Source of the DNA: Desulfobacteraceae bacterium
GTDB lineage: Bacteria > Desulfobacterota > Desulfobacteria > Desulfobacterales > Desulfosarcinaceae
Direction of reading: 5' to 3'
Length of the DNA: 64,000 nucleotides
Assembly: GCA_027068085.1 (NCBI GenBank)
Contig: JAMOUQ010000042.1
Location: 32,087 to 96,086, forward strand
How positions within the stretch are numbered: the stretch's first letter is position 1; each line of letters opens with the position of its first letter. A model generated the notes under the pieces. That model did no database searches. It was not told the DNA's origin and saw nothing but the letters and a program-made list of their open reading frames with translations. Shown here one piece after another: positions 19,546 through 27,434 of the stretch. The position numbers and the translations under genes are program-made.

Positions 19546-20754
19546 ATGAAGCTGGCTCTTCTTTTCGTCGATGACGAGCAGTATATTCTGAAGGCTCTCA
19601 AACGCAGTTTCCGCAGCATGAGCCGCCAGTGGACAATGGAATTTGCCACCTCCGCCAGGCAGGCCCTGGCAATCCTGATCAAAGGCAAAATCGATGTGGT
19701 GGTAAGTGAAATCCGCCTGCCGGACATGGACGGCCGGAAATTCCTGGAAGCGGTCAAAAAAGTCCGGCCGGGCTCGGTCAGGATAGTGATGTCCGGTTAC
19801 GCCGACAAGGACCTGCTGGTAAAATCCATCGATCTGGCCCACCAGCTCATCGCCAAACCGTGTGACGACGAAGACCTTAAGGCCGCCATCCAAAGGGCGG
19901 TCATGATCAGGAACATGCTGGAGGCATACGGTCTCAAAGATATCGTGGTCCGCATGAACCGGCTTCCGGGCCTGCCAAGCCTCTATACCGAAATAGATGC
20001 GGCCCTGAAAAAGGATGATACGGATGTGGACGATATCGCCGACATCGTGGCCCGGGACGTGGGGGTAACGGCCAAGATCCTCAAATTGGTCAACTCTTCC
20101 TTCTTCGGCCTGCCTCAACATGTCACCAGCCTGTCCAAGGCCATCGGAATGCTCGGCATGGACACCGTTCAGGCCATGGCCCTCAGTGCCTGCACCGTAG
20201 AGCAGCTCTGCAGCAGGACAACCGGCCTTTCGGCCCGGCAGATCTGGGAGCACGGTTTTCTGACAGCCAACTTCGCCCGCACCATCGCCCGCCAGGAAAA
20301 AATGGAACGCGATCTGACCGACGACACTTTCATGGCGGGCCTGATGCACGACATCGGTCAGATGGTGGTGGCCGTCAACCTGCCCGAGAAATGGAAGAAC
20401 GCCAGACAGCTGGCCCAAAAAGAGGGGCTGGAGATGCACCTTGCCGAGGAACGGGTACTGGGCGCCGATCATGCCGTCATCGGCGCCTACCTGCTGGGAC
20501 TATGGGGGCTGCCGGAACCGGTGGTCCAGGCCGTCTGCCACCATCACCACCCTGAGCAGGAAGATTCTGCGGAACTGACTCCGGCTTTGATAATTTCGAT
20601 CGCCGATGCCTTTGCCCACAATCTGGACAAGCCGGGCGGTTCCGAAACGGCCGTGGCGGGCATCGACTCCGGCATGGCTGCCCGGCTGAACCTCGGCCAG
20701 CGAATGCCCAGATGGCAAAAAGAATGCCGCCGCCTTCTCCAAGACAATGCCTGA
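19546..20754 (+). CDS. Response-regulator-like receiver plus HDOD output protein
   Basis: 402 residues. Residues 1-120 form a receiver fold with the acidic pair D9-D10 and the conserved Lys in IAKPCDDED. At the phospho-acceptor position the motif is VVVSEIRLPDMDG, so residue 55 is Glu, not Asp. Residues about 140-335 are an HDOD domain (GLPSLYTEIDAAL, VGVTAKILKLVNSSFFG, MHDIGQMVV, AVCHHHHPEQ), a catalytically inactive relative of HD phosphodiesterases that usually acts through protein contacts. The Glu may mimic a phosphorylated state, which is inference. It is single-gene and divergent from the diguanylate cyclase. Confidence 0.88.
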   Translation: MKLALLFVDDEQYILKALKRSFRSMSRQWTMEFATSARQALAILIKGKIDVVVSEIRLPDMDGRKFLEAVKKVRPGSVRIVMSGYADKDLLVKSIDLAHQLIAKPCDDEDLKAAIQRAVMIRNMLEAYGLKDIVVRMNRLPGLPSLYTEIDAALKKDDTDVDDIADIVARDVGVTAKILKLVNSSFFGLPQHVTSLSKAIGMLGMDTVQAMALSACTVEQLCSRTTGLSARQIWEHGFLTANFARTIARQEKMERDLTDDTFMAGLMHDIGQMVVAVNLPEKWKNARQLAQKEGLEMHLAEERVLGADHAVIGAYLLGLWGLPEPVVQAVCHHHHPEQEDSAELTPALIISIADAFAHNLDKPGGSETAVAGIDSGMAARLNLGQRMPRWQKECRRLLQDNA

Positions 20755-20910
20755 TTCACCTCGGCTTGCGCGTTTCCGGCGACCCGGCTCATTTCAAAGG
20801 CCTTGTTTCGACTCAAACTTTCCCGCCAAGGGTCTTTACAACCACCCTTTTCCTGGTTTACAAGCATATGCTGAAAATCTGAATACGGCACCACAGCCAA
20901 CGAGGATTCC

Positions 20911-21570
20911 ATGAAACCGGAACAGATACTTGTCCTGGCGACCCGCAACAAGGGGAAAACCCGAGAAATCAGGTCACTTCTATCCGGATTTCCGGTGGTC
21001 ATAAAGAATCTCGACGATTTCGGTCCCATCCCCGAAATAGAAGAAGACGGCGCCACCTTCGAGGAAAACGCATACAAGAAGGCCAGCCTGACGGCCCGTT
21101 TCCTCGGCCTTCCCTGCCTGGCAGACGATTCAGGCCTCTGCGTGGCGGCCCTTGAAGGCCGTCCGGGAATTCATTCCGCGCGCTACGCCGGCCCGGATGC
21201 CACCGACGCCGAGCGCTGTGCCAGACTGCTGGAAGAACTGGGCGACAGTCCCGACCGTCGGGCATGGTTCGAATGCGTCATCTCGATCGCCGTTCCAACC
21301 GGCCCGGCCCTCACCTATGAAGGCCGCTGCGAGGGAACCATTACCGACAGCCCCCGGGGCGACAACGGCTTCGGCTACGATCCGATCTTCTTCTACCCTC
21401 CCCTGGGCAGGACATTCGCCGAGCTCTCACTGGAAGAAAAAAGCCGGGTCAGCCACCGTGGCAAGGCCCTGGCCGAAATAAGGGAAGAATTCGACAAGGT
21501 GCTCGTATGGATTGAGCGGCACATGCCGGTCTTTGAAAAGAAAGGATGCCTGGACAATCCGGAGAAATAA
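20911..21570 (+). CDS. rdgB: XTP/dITP diphosphatase (RdgB/HAM1)
   Basis: House-cleaning nucleotide pyrophosphatase removing dITP, ITP and XTP. 219 residues; the core is standard and about 20 residues extend the C-terminus. Motifs are LATRNKGKTREI near the N-terminus, EEDGATFEENAYKKA, CLADDSGLCVAALEGRPGIHSARYAG with catalytic acids, and PRGDNGFGYDPIFF and SHRGKALAE near the C-terminus. AACGAGGATTCC precedes the ATG. The PEP carboxykinase gene starts 19 bp downstream, suggesting co-transcription, though there is no functional link. Confidence 0.96.
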   Translation: MKPEQILVLATRNKGKTREIRSLLSGFPVVIKNLDDFGPIPEIEEDGATFEENAYKKASLTARFLGLPCLADDSGLCVAALEGRPGIHSARYAGPDATDAERCARLLEELGDSPDRRAWFECVISIAVPTGPALTYEGRCEGTITDSPRGDNGFGYDPIFFYPPLGRTFAELSLEEKSRVSHRGKALAEIREEFDKVLVWIERHMPVFEKKGCLDNPEK

Positions 21571-21589
21571 ACCGCAGAAGGAGAAAAAA

Positions 21590-23560
21590 ATGCTCAAATT
21601 CAACCATGGTCTGGATATAGTCGAAGCCATCGGAAAGATAGAAACGGCCGAGCAGGCACGGGAAGTATTCAAATCACGCCTGGACCAGGTTCACTTCGAA
21701 AGGATTTCCATCTTCAAGGATCCGGCGGTGATCAAAAAAATCGCCAACTCCATCGTCATGTGCAATCCGGAAAGAATATACGTCAATACAGGCTCGGAAG
21801 AAGACCGCGATTTCATCCGCAATCTGGCCCTGGAAAACGGCGAGGAAGAAAAACTGGCCATGGAGAGGCACACCATCCATTTCGACCTGAAGGAAGAACA
21901 GGGCCGGATCATCGACCGGACCTATTACATCGCCAACGACGACGAACTGGTATCTTCCCTTGCCAAGCGGATGTCCCGGCAGGAAGCCCTTGACGTTGTG
22001 TCCGGAGGCATGGGCGGCATCATGCAAGGAATGACCATGATCATAGGGTTTTACTGCCGCGGCCCGGTGGGATCGCCGGTATCCAACCCGGCCATGGAAA
22101 TAACCAGCTCGGCCTACGTGGCCCACAGCGCCGAGCTGCTCTACCGCAACTGTTATGCCGAGTTCGAAAATGAGGTCCGCCGCCTGCGCCACTTTTATAC
22201 CAACATCCACAGCCAGGGTCTCAACCGGCCCGAGGATCTGCCCGACGCCAGGGTGCTGATGGACCGCAGCCACCGCACCACTTATTCTTTCAAGTGCACA
22301 TACGCCGGCAACACTTTGCTGCTGAAAAAGGGCAATCACCGCTTTTCGGTCGACAAGGCCGTTTACCAGGGGCGGGGAAAGGAACTGGCCGAACACATGT
22401 TCATTACCGGAATCCAGGGTCCCGAAGCAAGGGTTACCTGGGCCACCGGAGCGGCTCCCAGCGGCTGCGGCAAAACCACCACCGCCATGGCCGGGGATCA
22501 TTTCGTGGGTGACGATCTGGCCCAGATGTGGATCGCCGACGACGGTTCGATCCGCTCGGTCAATCCGGAATGCGGAATATTCGGCATCGTCGAGGACGTC
22601 AACTGGGAAGGCGATCCCATGCTGATGAAATGCCTGCGCCTGCCGGGCACGGAAGTGATCTGGTCCAACGTCCTGGTCGACGAAAACGGAGTACCCCACT
22701 GGACAGGCAACGGAGAAGAGCCTCCGGAAAGGGGCCGCAATTTCCAGGGCCCCTGGTACCGCGGAATGAAAGACGAAAACGGCAAGGAGGTGCCCATCTC
22801 CCACCCCAACGCCCGCTGCACCCTTTCTTCGAGCGCCCTTGAAAACTACTCGCCCAAGGCCGAAGACCCGGCCGGGGTCGAGACCAGGATCATCACCTAC
22901 AGCGGCCGGGACAGCGATACCATGCCTCCGGTCTGGGTGGCCCGCACACCGGACGAAGGGGTCGTGATCGGGGCCTGCATAGTGTCGGCGGCCACGGCCA
23001 CCGAGGTGGGAGCCACCGGGATCAAGCGCGCCCCCTGGGCCAACGCGCCCTTTATCCCCGGCTCCCTGGGAGACTACATGGCGGCGCAGTTCGAATTTTT
23101 CAACAACCCGAAGATCTCGCCGGAAAAACGCCCGGTCATGGCCGGGCTGAACTACTTTCTCACCCACGAGGCCCGGGGCGGCAAAGGCAAAAAGCTGCTG
23201 GGAGAAAAGCGGGACGTCAAGGTCTGGCTGGGATGGCTGGAACGCCGGGCCCACGGCGGGGTGGAGGCCATCGAAAGTCCCATCGGCTATCTTCCCCGCT
23301 ATGACGACCTGCAACGGCTTTTCAAACAAATAATCGACAAGCCTTATCCCCGTGAACTGTACGACAAGCAGTTTTCCCTGTACCTGGACAACATCCTGGC
23401 CCGGATCGAAATGCAGATCGAGGCCTACGGCAAGGAGGAAAACATCCCGCCGCGCCTGTTCGAAGTCCTGCGTGATCAGAAACAGGGCCTGCTGCAACTG
23501 AAGGAACGCTTCGGTCCGGTGGTAACTCCGGACCGGCTGGAACAGGCGGCCGGCCGATAA
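21590..23560 (+). CDS. pckG: GTP-type phosphoenolpyruvate carboxykinase
   Basis: Interconverts oxaloacetate and PEP with GTP/GDP; gluconeogenic or anaplerotic. 656 residues from ATG at 21590, which has AAGGAG 7 bp upstream. An upstream in-frame ATG inside rdgB is rejected. Visible motifs are TYAGNTLLLKKG, the P-loop APSGCGKTTTAMAGD, VEDVNWEGDP, VIWSNVLVDENG and FNNPKISP. The P-loop reads GCGKTTTAM rather than the common ACGKTNLAM, and the enzyme is slightly longer than classical PckG. This suggests a divergent branch. The AmpG-like gene begins 5 bp after the stop. Confidence 0.88.
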   Translation: MLKFNHGLDIVEAIGKIETAEQAREVFKSRLDQVHFERISIFKDPAVIKKIANSIVMCNPERIYVNTGSEEDRDFIRNLALENGEEEKLAMERHTIHFDLKEEQGRIIDRTYYIANDDELVSSLAKRMSRQEALDVVSGGMGGIMQGMTMIIGFYCRGPVGSPVSNPAMEITSSAYVAHSAELLYRNCYAEFENEVRRLRHFYTNIHSQGLNRPEDLPDARVLMDRSHRTTYSFKCTYAGNTLLLKKGNHRFSVDKAVYQGRGKELAEHMFITGIQGPEARVTWATGAAPSGCGKTTTAMAGDHFVGDDLAQMWIADDGSIRSVNPECGIFGIVEDVNWEGDPMLMKCLRLPGTEVIWSNVLVDENGVPHWTGNGEEPPERGRNFQGPWYRGMKDENGKEVPISHPNARCTLSSSALENYSPKAEDPAGVETRIITYSGRDSDTMPPVWVARTPDEGVVIGACIVSAATATEVGATGIKRAPWANAPFIPGSLGDYMAAQFEFFNNPKISPEKRPVMAGLNYFLTHEARGGKGKKLLGEKRDVKVWLGWLERRAHGGVEAIESPIGYLPRYDDLQRLFKQIIDKPYPRELYDKQFSLYLDNILARIEMQIEAYGKEENIPPRLFEVLRDQKQGLLQLKERFGPVVTPDRLEQAAGR

Positions 23561-23565
23561 GGCTT

Positions 23566-24819
23566 GTGATGAAAAACCCTTTCCACCGGCCGGGGCAAAG
23601 CCCGGAAATCTGGAAAGTCCTTTCCAGCCGGCGGATGCTGGTATGCCTGGTGATGGGCTTTGCCAGCGGCCTGCCCCTGCTGCTGACCATAACCCTGCTC
23701 CAGGCCTGGATGAAAGAGGCCGGCGTCGACCTGGGCACCATCGGGCTGATGTCCCTGGTGGGTCTGCCGTACACCTTAAAGTTCCTGTGGGCGCCTTTGC
23801 TCGACCGTTACGTGCCGCCCCTGCTGGGACGGAGGCGGGGGTGGCTGCTGATCTTCCAGCTGACCCTGACGGGCTCCATTTGCCTGCTGGCGGCATCCGA
23901 CCCGGCCGGCAGCCCCTGGGCCGTGGCCGCCGCGGCCCTCACCCTGACCTTTTTCAGCGCCTCCCAGGACATCGTAATCGACGCCTATCGCCGGGAAGAT
24001 CTGCCGGACGAGGAACTTGGCCTGGGCTCTTCCCTCTACATCGCCGGTTACCGGGTCGGAATGTGGGTCTGCTCGGCCGGGGGGCTGATCCTGGCCGACC
24101 ATTTTCCATTCCCCACCGTTTATCTGATCATGGCCGCCTGCCTGCTGCCGGCCATGATCACCACCGTCCTGACTCCGGAGCCTCCGGCTCCTGCCGGCCG
24201 GCCCCTGAGTCTGAAAGAAGCCGTGATCGAGCCCTTTGCCGACTATTTTGCCCGCTCCGGCGCGGTCCTGATCCTGGCCTTCATCCTCCTTTACAAGATC
24301 GGCGACAGTATGGCCTCGGCCATGACCATACCTTTTTACCTCGACCTGCATTTCACCAAGACCGAAATCGGAACCATCGTCAAGACCATCGGCCTGTGGG
24401 CCACCATAGCCGGCGGACTGGCAGGCGGCGCAATGATGCTCAGGCTGGGGATAAACCGCAGCCTCTGGGTCTTCGGATTCTTGCAGATGATATCCACCGC
24501 CGGTTTCGCCGTCCTGGCCGGAGTGGGGCACAGCCTGGCCGGGCTGACGGCCGTGGTGGGCTTCGAAAACCTGACCAGCGGAATGGGAACGGCCGCCTAC
24601 GCCGCTTTCATGGCCAGCCTGACCAACAAGAAGTTCACCGCCACCCAGTACGCCCTGCTTTCAAGCCTGATGGGCGTTCCGCGGGTGATCGTATCTTCTT
24701 CCACAGGATACATGGCAGAATTTCTCGGCTGGCAGGGTTTTTTCATTTTCTGCACCCTGATCGCCCTGCCCGGCCTTGTGTTGCTCTCCAGGTTTGCGCC
24801 CCTGAGAAAAAGTGGTTAA
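23566..24819 (+). CDS. AmpG-like major facilitator transporter
   Basis: 417 residues with about 12 membrane helices. The start SSRRMLVCLVMGFASGLPLLL, the loop GLPYTLKFLWAPLLDR and ASQDIVIDAYRREDL are signatures of the AmpG family, which imports GlcNAc-anhydromuropeptides in Gram-negatives. A GTG (23566) directly followed by ATG (23569) gives two adjacent possible starts, 5-8 bp after pckG. The substrate in this organism is not proven. Some AmpG relatives carry other solutes, and the pckG neighbourhood gives no hint. Confidence 0.82.
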   Translation: MMKNPFHRPGQSPEIWKVLSSRRMLVCLVMGFASGLPLLLTITLLQAWMKEAGVDLGTIGLMSLVGLPYTLKFLWAPLLDRYVPPLLGRRRGWLLIFQLTLTGSICLLAASDPAGSPWAVAAAALTLTFFSASQDIVIDAYRREDLPDEELGLGSSLYIAGYRVGMWVCSAGGLILADHFPFPTVYLIMAACLLPAMITTVLTPEPPAPAGRPLSLKEAVIEPFADYFARSGAVLILAFILLYKIGDSMASAMTIPFYLDLHFTKTEIGTIVKTIGLWATIAGGLAGGAMMLRLGINRSLWVFGFLQMISTAGFAVLAGVGHSLAGLTAVVGFENLTSGMGTAAYAAFMASLTNKKFTATQYALLSSLMGVPRVIVSSSTGYMAEFLGWQGFFIFCTLIALPGLVLLSRFAPLRKSG

Positions 24820-24892
24820 ACTATCGGCAGCAAGACCCGGGCTTCTGTTTCCCGGGCCAACCTAAATTCAAATTTTTGAGGGATCACCAAAG

Positions 24893-26647
24893 ATGAGTCA
24901 AAAAAAAAGCGATCAAGACCGCCTTGTCCGGACAGACGAAAGCCAGCTGGCCCCCCTGCGCCGGGAAATCCTCTCCCTGGAGCCTGAAAAGGCCCTGAAC
25001 AGGATCCTCGAACATCCCTTCCCGGTCACCCTGGTCCAGTCCTTCACCCCCGAGGACCTCTACGTCCTGATCCATTCCATCGGTCCGGACGACTCCCTGC
25101 CGGTGCTGGCCATGGCATCCAACGACCAGTGGCAATACATCATCGACATGGAGGCCTGGGATCAGGGCCAGGTGAACATCCACGGCCTTACCGTCTGGCT
25201 CAACCGCTTCCTGCAGGCCGATGCCGACCGCTTCACCCACTGGATATTCGACCAGCAGATCGACACTTTCCGCTTCTACCTGTTCAAGAACGTCGAGCTG
25301 CGGATAAGGCAGCACGACCAGGAGCCATCGGAGCTGAGCCCCGACTTTACCAGCGACGACGAGACGTTCTACCTCCGTTTCAGGCCTTACCCGGTCAGCG
25401 ATCCGGCCGAAACCAAGTACTCCGACATGCGCGACCAGTTCCTCCTCGACCTGCTGCGGCGGATCTCCGTGCTGGACCACCCCAAGTTCCAAAACCTGCT
25501 GCTGGAAGCCAATGCCCTCATTCCGGCCGAGGCCGAAGAAGAACTCTACCGCCTGCGCAACATCCGCCTGGCCGAGCAGGGACTGCTGCCTTACGAAGAA
25601 GCCATCGGCATCTACCAGCCCCTGGATATCGAAAAACTGTTTCAGCGCCCGCCAAAGGTCATCCGTACCGGCGACCGGGTCGTTACGGCTTCCGAACTGG
25701 TACCGGTCATAAACCAGCAGCAGCCGGCAGCGGACAACCTCTTTGTCAAGACCCTGGGGAAAATCCACGACCAGAACGTGCTGAACTTTCTCCAGAGCGA
25801 GTTTGCCGGCCTATGCAACCAGGTGATCTCGGCCGACCAGCTCAAGATCCGGGACAAGGGGGTTCTGGTCCAGGTCGTGGCCAAGGTCCGGGACTACCTG
25901 TCGATAGCCCTGGAAAAAATCGCCGTTCAAGGACCGGACCCAAAACGCTGGCCCCTGTCCAGGGTGCTGGAAACTTTCCTGCTGTCCGACATCTTCCGGG
26001 TGGGATACGGCTGCTGCCTGCAGCTCAAGTGGAAGGCCGAAAAGTGGGTCCGCAACAGCTGGTTCCGCAAAAACGGGCTGCCCCTTTCCTTCTGGGACGA
26101 AGACTGGCTCGGAGTCCTGGGTGGCCTGCTCATCAAAAGGCCTCTTTATTTCGACAACTTCAAAACCGGGGTGATCTACCGCGAGTTTGCCACTTTGGCA
26201 GACATCGAAGCCACCGACAGGGTCATCGATTCGGCCATGGCCTTCGACGATCTGCTGGCCCTGCTGGAGGCCCGCCCGCCGGCAGAAAGCCACCTGGGGA
26301 ATCTAACCTACAAGAACCTGCTGCTGACCCTCTGGGCGAACCACTACCTGGGGCTGGCCGGCGGCCGGCACCGTCCCGTTCCGCTGCAGCGCCGCCACCT
26401 CCAGGCACTTTTCAGAGACCTGTGGAGCAAGGAGGGAAAGGAGCGGCAAATAGGCGACGAAACCAAAAAAATGTTCCTGGACTGGCTGGCCGACCGGGCC
26501 GCCCTGGCACCGGAGGCCATCTCCCGGCGGATGGGCCTCCTGCTGGAAGAGCTCTTCAACGAACTGGAGGCCGAATTAGGCCCGGTGGATCCGGAAAACA
26601 TCGATCCCCGCTTTATCAACCTGTTCCTGATGGCGGAAAAAGGGTAA
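24893..26647 (+). CDS. DUF6178-family protein of unknown function
   Basis: 584 residues, soluble, with no signal peptide or membrane segments and rich in Leu, Asp and Arg. Repeated-looking stretches such as EDLYVLIHSIGPDDSLPVLAM and ASNDQWQYIIDMEAWD, together with the length, match a family I recognise as DUF6178, found mainly in Desulfobacterota. No catalytic motif is visible. AGGGATCACCAAAG precedes the ATG. The YbaK-like gene begins 6 bp after the stop, so they are likely co-transcribed. Confidence 0.6.
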   Translation: MSQKKSDQDRLVRTDESQLAPLRREILSLEPEKALNRILEHPFPVTLVQSFTPEDLYVLIHSIGPDDSLPVLAMASNDQWQYIIDMEAWDQGQVNIHGLTVWLNRFLQADADRFTHWIFDQQIDTFRFYLFKNVELRIRQHDQEPSELSPDFTSDDETFYLRFRPYPVSDPAETKYSDMRDQFLLDLLRRISVLDHPKFQNLLLEANALIPAEAEEELYRLRNIRLAEQGLLPYEEAIGIYQPLDIEKLFQRPPKVIRTGDRVVTASELVPVINQQQPAADNLFVKTLGKIHDQNVLNFLQSEFAGLCNQVISADQLKIRDKGVLVQVVAKVRDYLSIALEKIAVQGPDPKRWPLSRVLETFLLSDIFRVGYGCCLQLKWKAEKWVRNSWFRKNGLPLSFWDEDWLGVLGGLLIKRPLYFDNFKTGVIYREFATLADIEATDRVIDSAMAFDDLLALLEARPPAESHLGNLTYKNLLLTLWANHYLGLAGGRHRPVPLQRRHLQALFRDLWSKEGKERQIGDETKKMFLDWLADRAALAPEAISRRMGLLLEELFNELEAELGPVDPENIDPRFINLFLMAEKG

Positions 26648-26653
26648 AAGGCC

Positions 26654-27121
26654 ATGCCGACCCGTGCCGTTGCCTTGCTTAAAAAGTCCGGCGTAAAATT
26701 CGAGCTTGTCCGCTACCGGCACCTTGAAAAAGGGGCCGCTTTTGCCGCCCGGGCCACCGGTTTCGATCCTTTCCTGACCGTAAAGACCCTGGTGGTGGAC
26801 CCGGGCGACTCCAACTTCGCCCTGGCCCTGATGCCGGGCAACCAGCACCTTTCCGAAAAGAAGCTGGCCAAGGCCCTGGGGGTGAAGCACCTTGCCATGG
26901 CCCGGCCGGCCGATGCCGAACGGATAACCGGCTACCTGACCGGCGGTATAAGCCCCTTTGGAACCCGCCGCAGCCTGCCGGTGGTAATGGAAAAGAGGCT
27001 GGCGCAGGCCGAGACGGTAATGCTCAACGCCGGCCGGCGGGGACTGATGGTAAAAATCGCCCCGGCAGACATAATCCGCCTGCTGGACTGCCGCCTGGCG
27101 GAGATCTGCGCCGGGCCTTGA
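26654..27121 (+). CDS. ybaK: YbaK/EbsC-type aminoacyl-tRNA deacylase
   Basis: 155 residues of the YbaK/ProX editing-domain family, which hydrolyses mischarged tRNAs such as Cys-tRNA(Pro). Visible features are the N-terminal RAVALLKKSGVKFELVRYRH, the conserved KTLVV lysine near residue 43, ALMPGNQHLSEKKLAKALG and the glycine-rich YLTGGISPFGTRR, all typical of the YbaK subgroup. ATG at 26654 follows AAAAGGCC. It probably belongs to the same transcript as the DUF6178 gene. Confidence 0.9.
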   Translation: MPTRAVALLKKSGVKFELVRYRHLEKGAAFAARATGFDPFLTVKTLVVDPGDSNFALALMPGNQHLSEKKLAKALGVKHLAMARPADAERITGYLTGGISPFGTRRSLPVVMEKRLAQAETVMLNAGRRGLMVKIAPADIIRLLDCRLAEICAGP

Positions 27122-27170
27122 ATTCGCACGGTCCCCGGCCCGTGTCGCAACCCGGTAAGGATTGCTGAAA

Positions 27171-27380
27171 ATGCTCTTTTTCCTGTTGTCTGTCGTCATG
27201 GCGACATTCGTATTCGGAATCCTGTTCTGGTCCCTGGGACTCAAGAGCCGTAAAACCGGCCAGACAGCAACCCTGCATACCTGCAGCACCGGCAGCGGCC
27301 GGTGCAGTTGCCGGAACCGGCAGGGCGGGCAGGCAAGTACGCAATGCAAAAGACAGGGGACAGGGTGCGGGAAAACATGA
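27171..27380 (+). CDS. Small membrane protein with Cys-rich tail
   Basis: 69 residues from ATG at 27171 (a TTG 9 bp upstream is the alternative). One hydrophobic helix (about residues 2-24) is followed by a basic linker and a polar tail with five cysteines, including CSTGSGRCSC. Size and layout recall membrane-anchored metal-handling proteins and, more distantly, the NQR maturation factor NqrM, but the diagnostic NqrM cysteine pattern is not matched. It lies between ybaK and the convergent metal ATPase. I do not recognise the family. Confidence 0.45.
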   Translation: MLFFLLSVVMATFVFGILFWSLGLKSRKTGQTATLHTCSTGSGRCSCRNRQGGQASTQCKRQGTGCGKT

Positions 27381-27434
27381 TCGCAATGTCCCCGACAAAA
27401 ACGGCTTTCGGCCAAGGCCGGCATGCTCCTGCGC

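Noticed and set aside
21674..23896. 740-codon minus-strand frame opposite pckG
   Set aside because: It is a shadow of pckG and the transporter start, with Gly/Val/His-rich low-complexity content and no family resemblance.
24835..24865. CCCGGG...CCCGGG hairpin between the AmpG-like and DUF6178 genes as a terminator
   Set aside because: The stem is only six base pairs and no T-run follows closely, so evidence is too weak.
27171..27380. NqrM assignment for the small Cys-rich membrane protein
   Set aside because: One helix plus cysteines fits only loosely; the characteristic NqrM cysteine spacing is absent and the gene is not near nqr.
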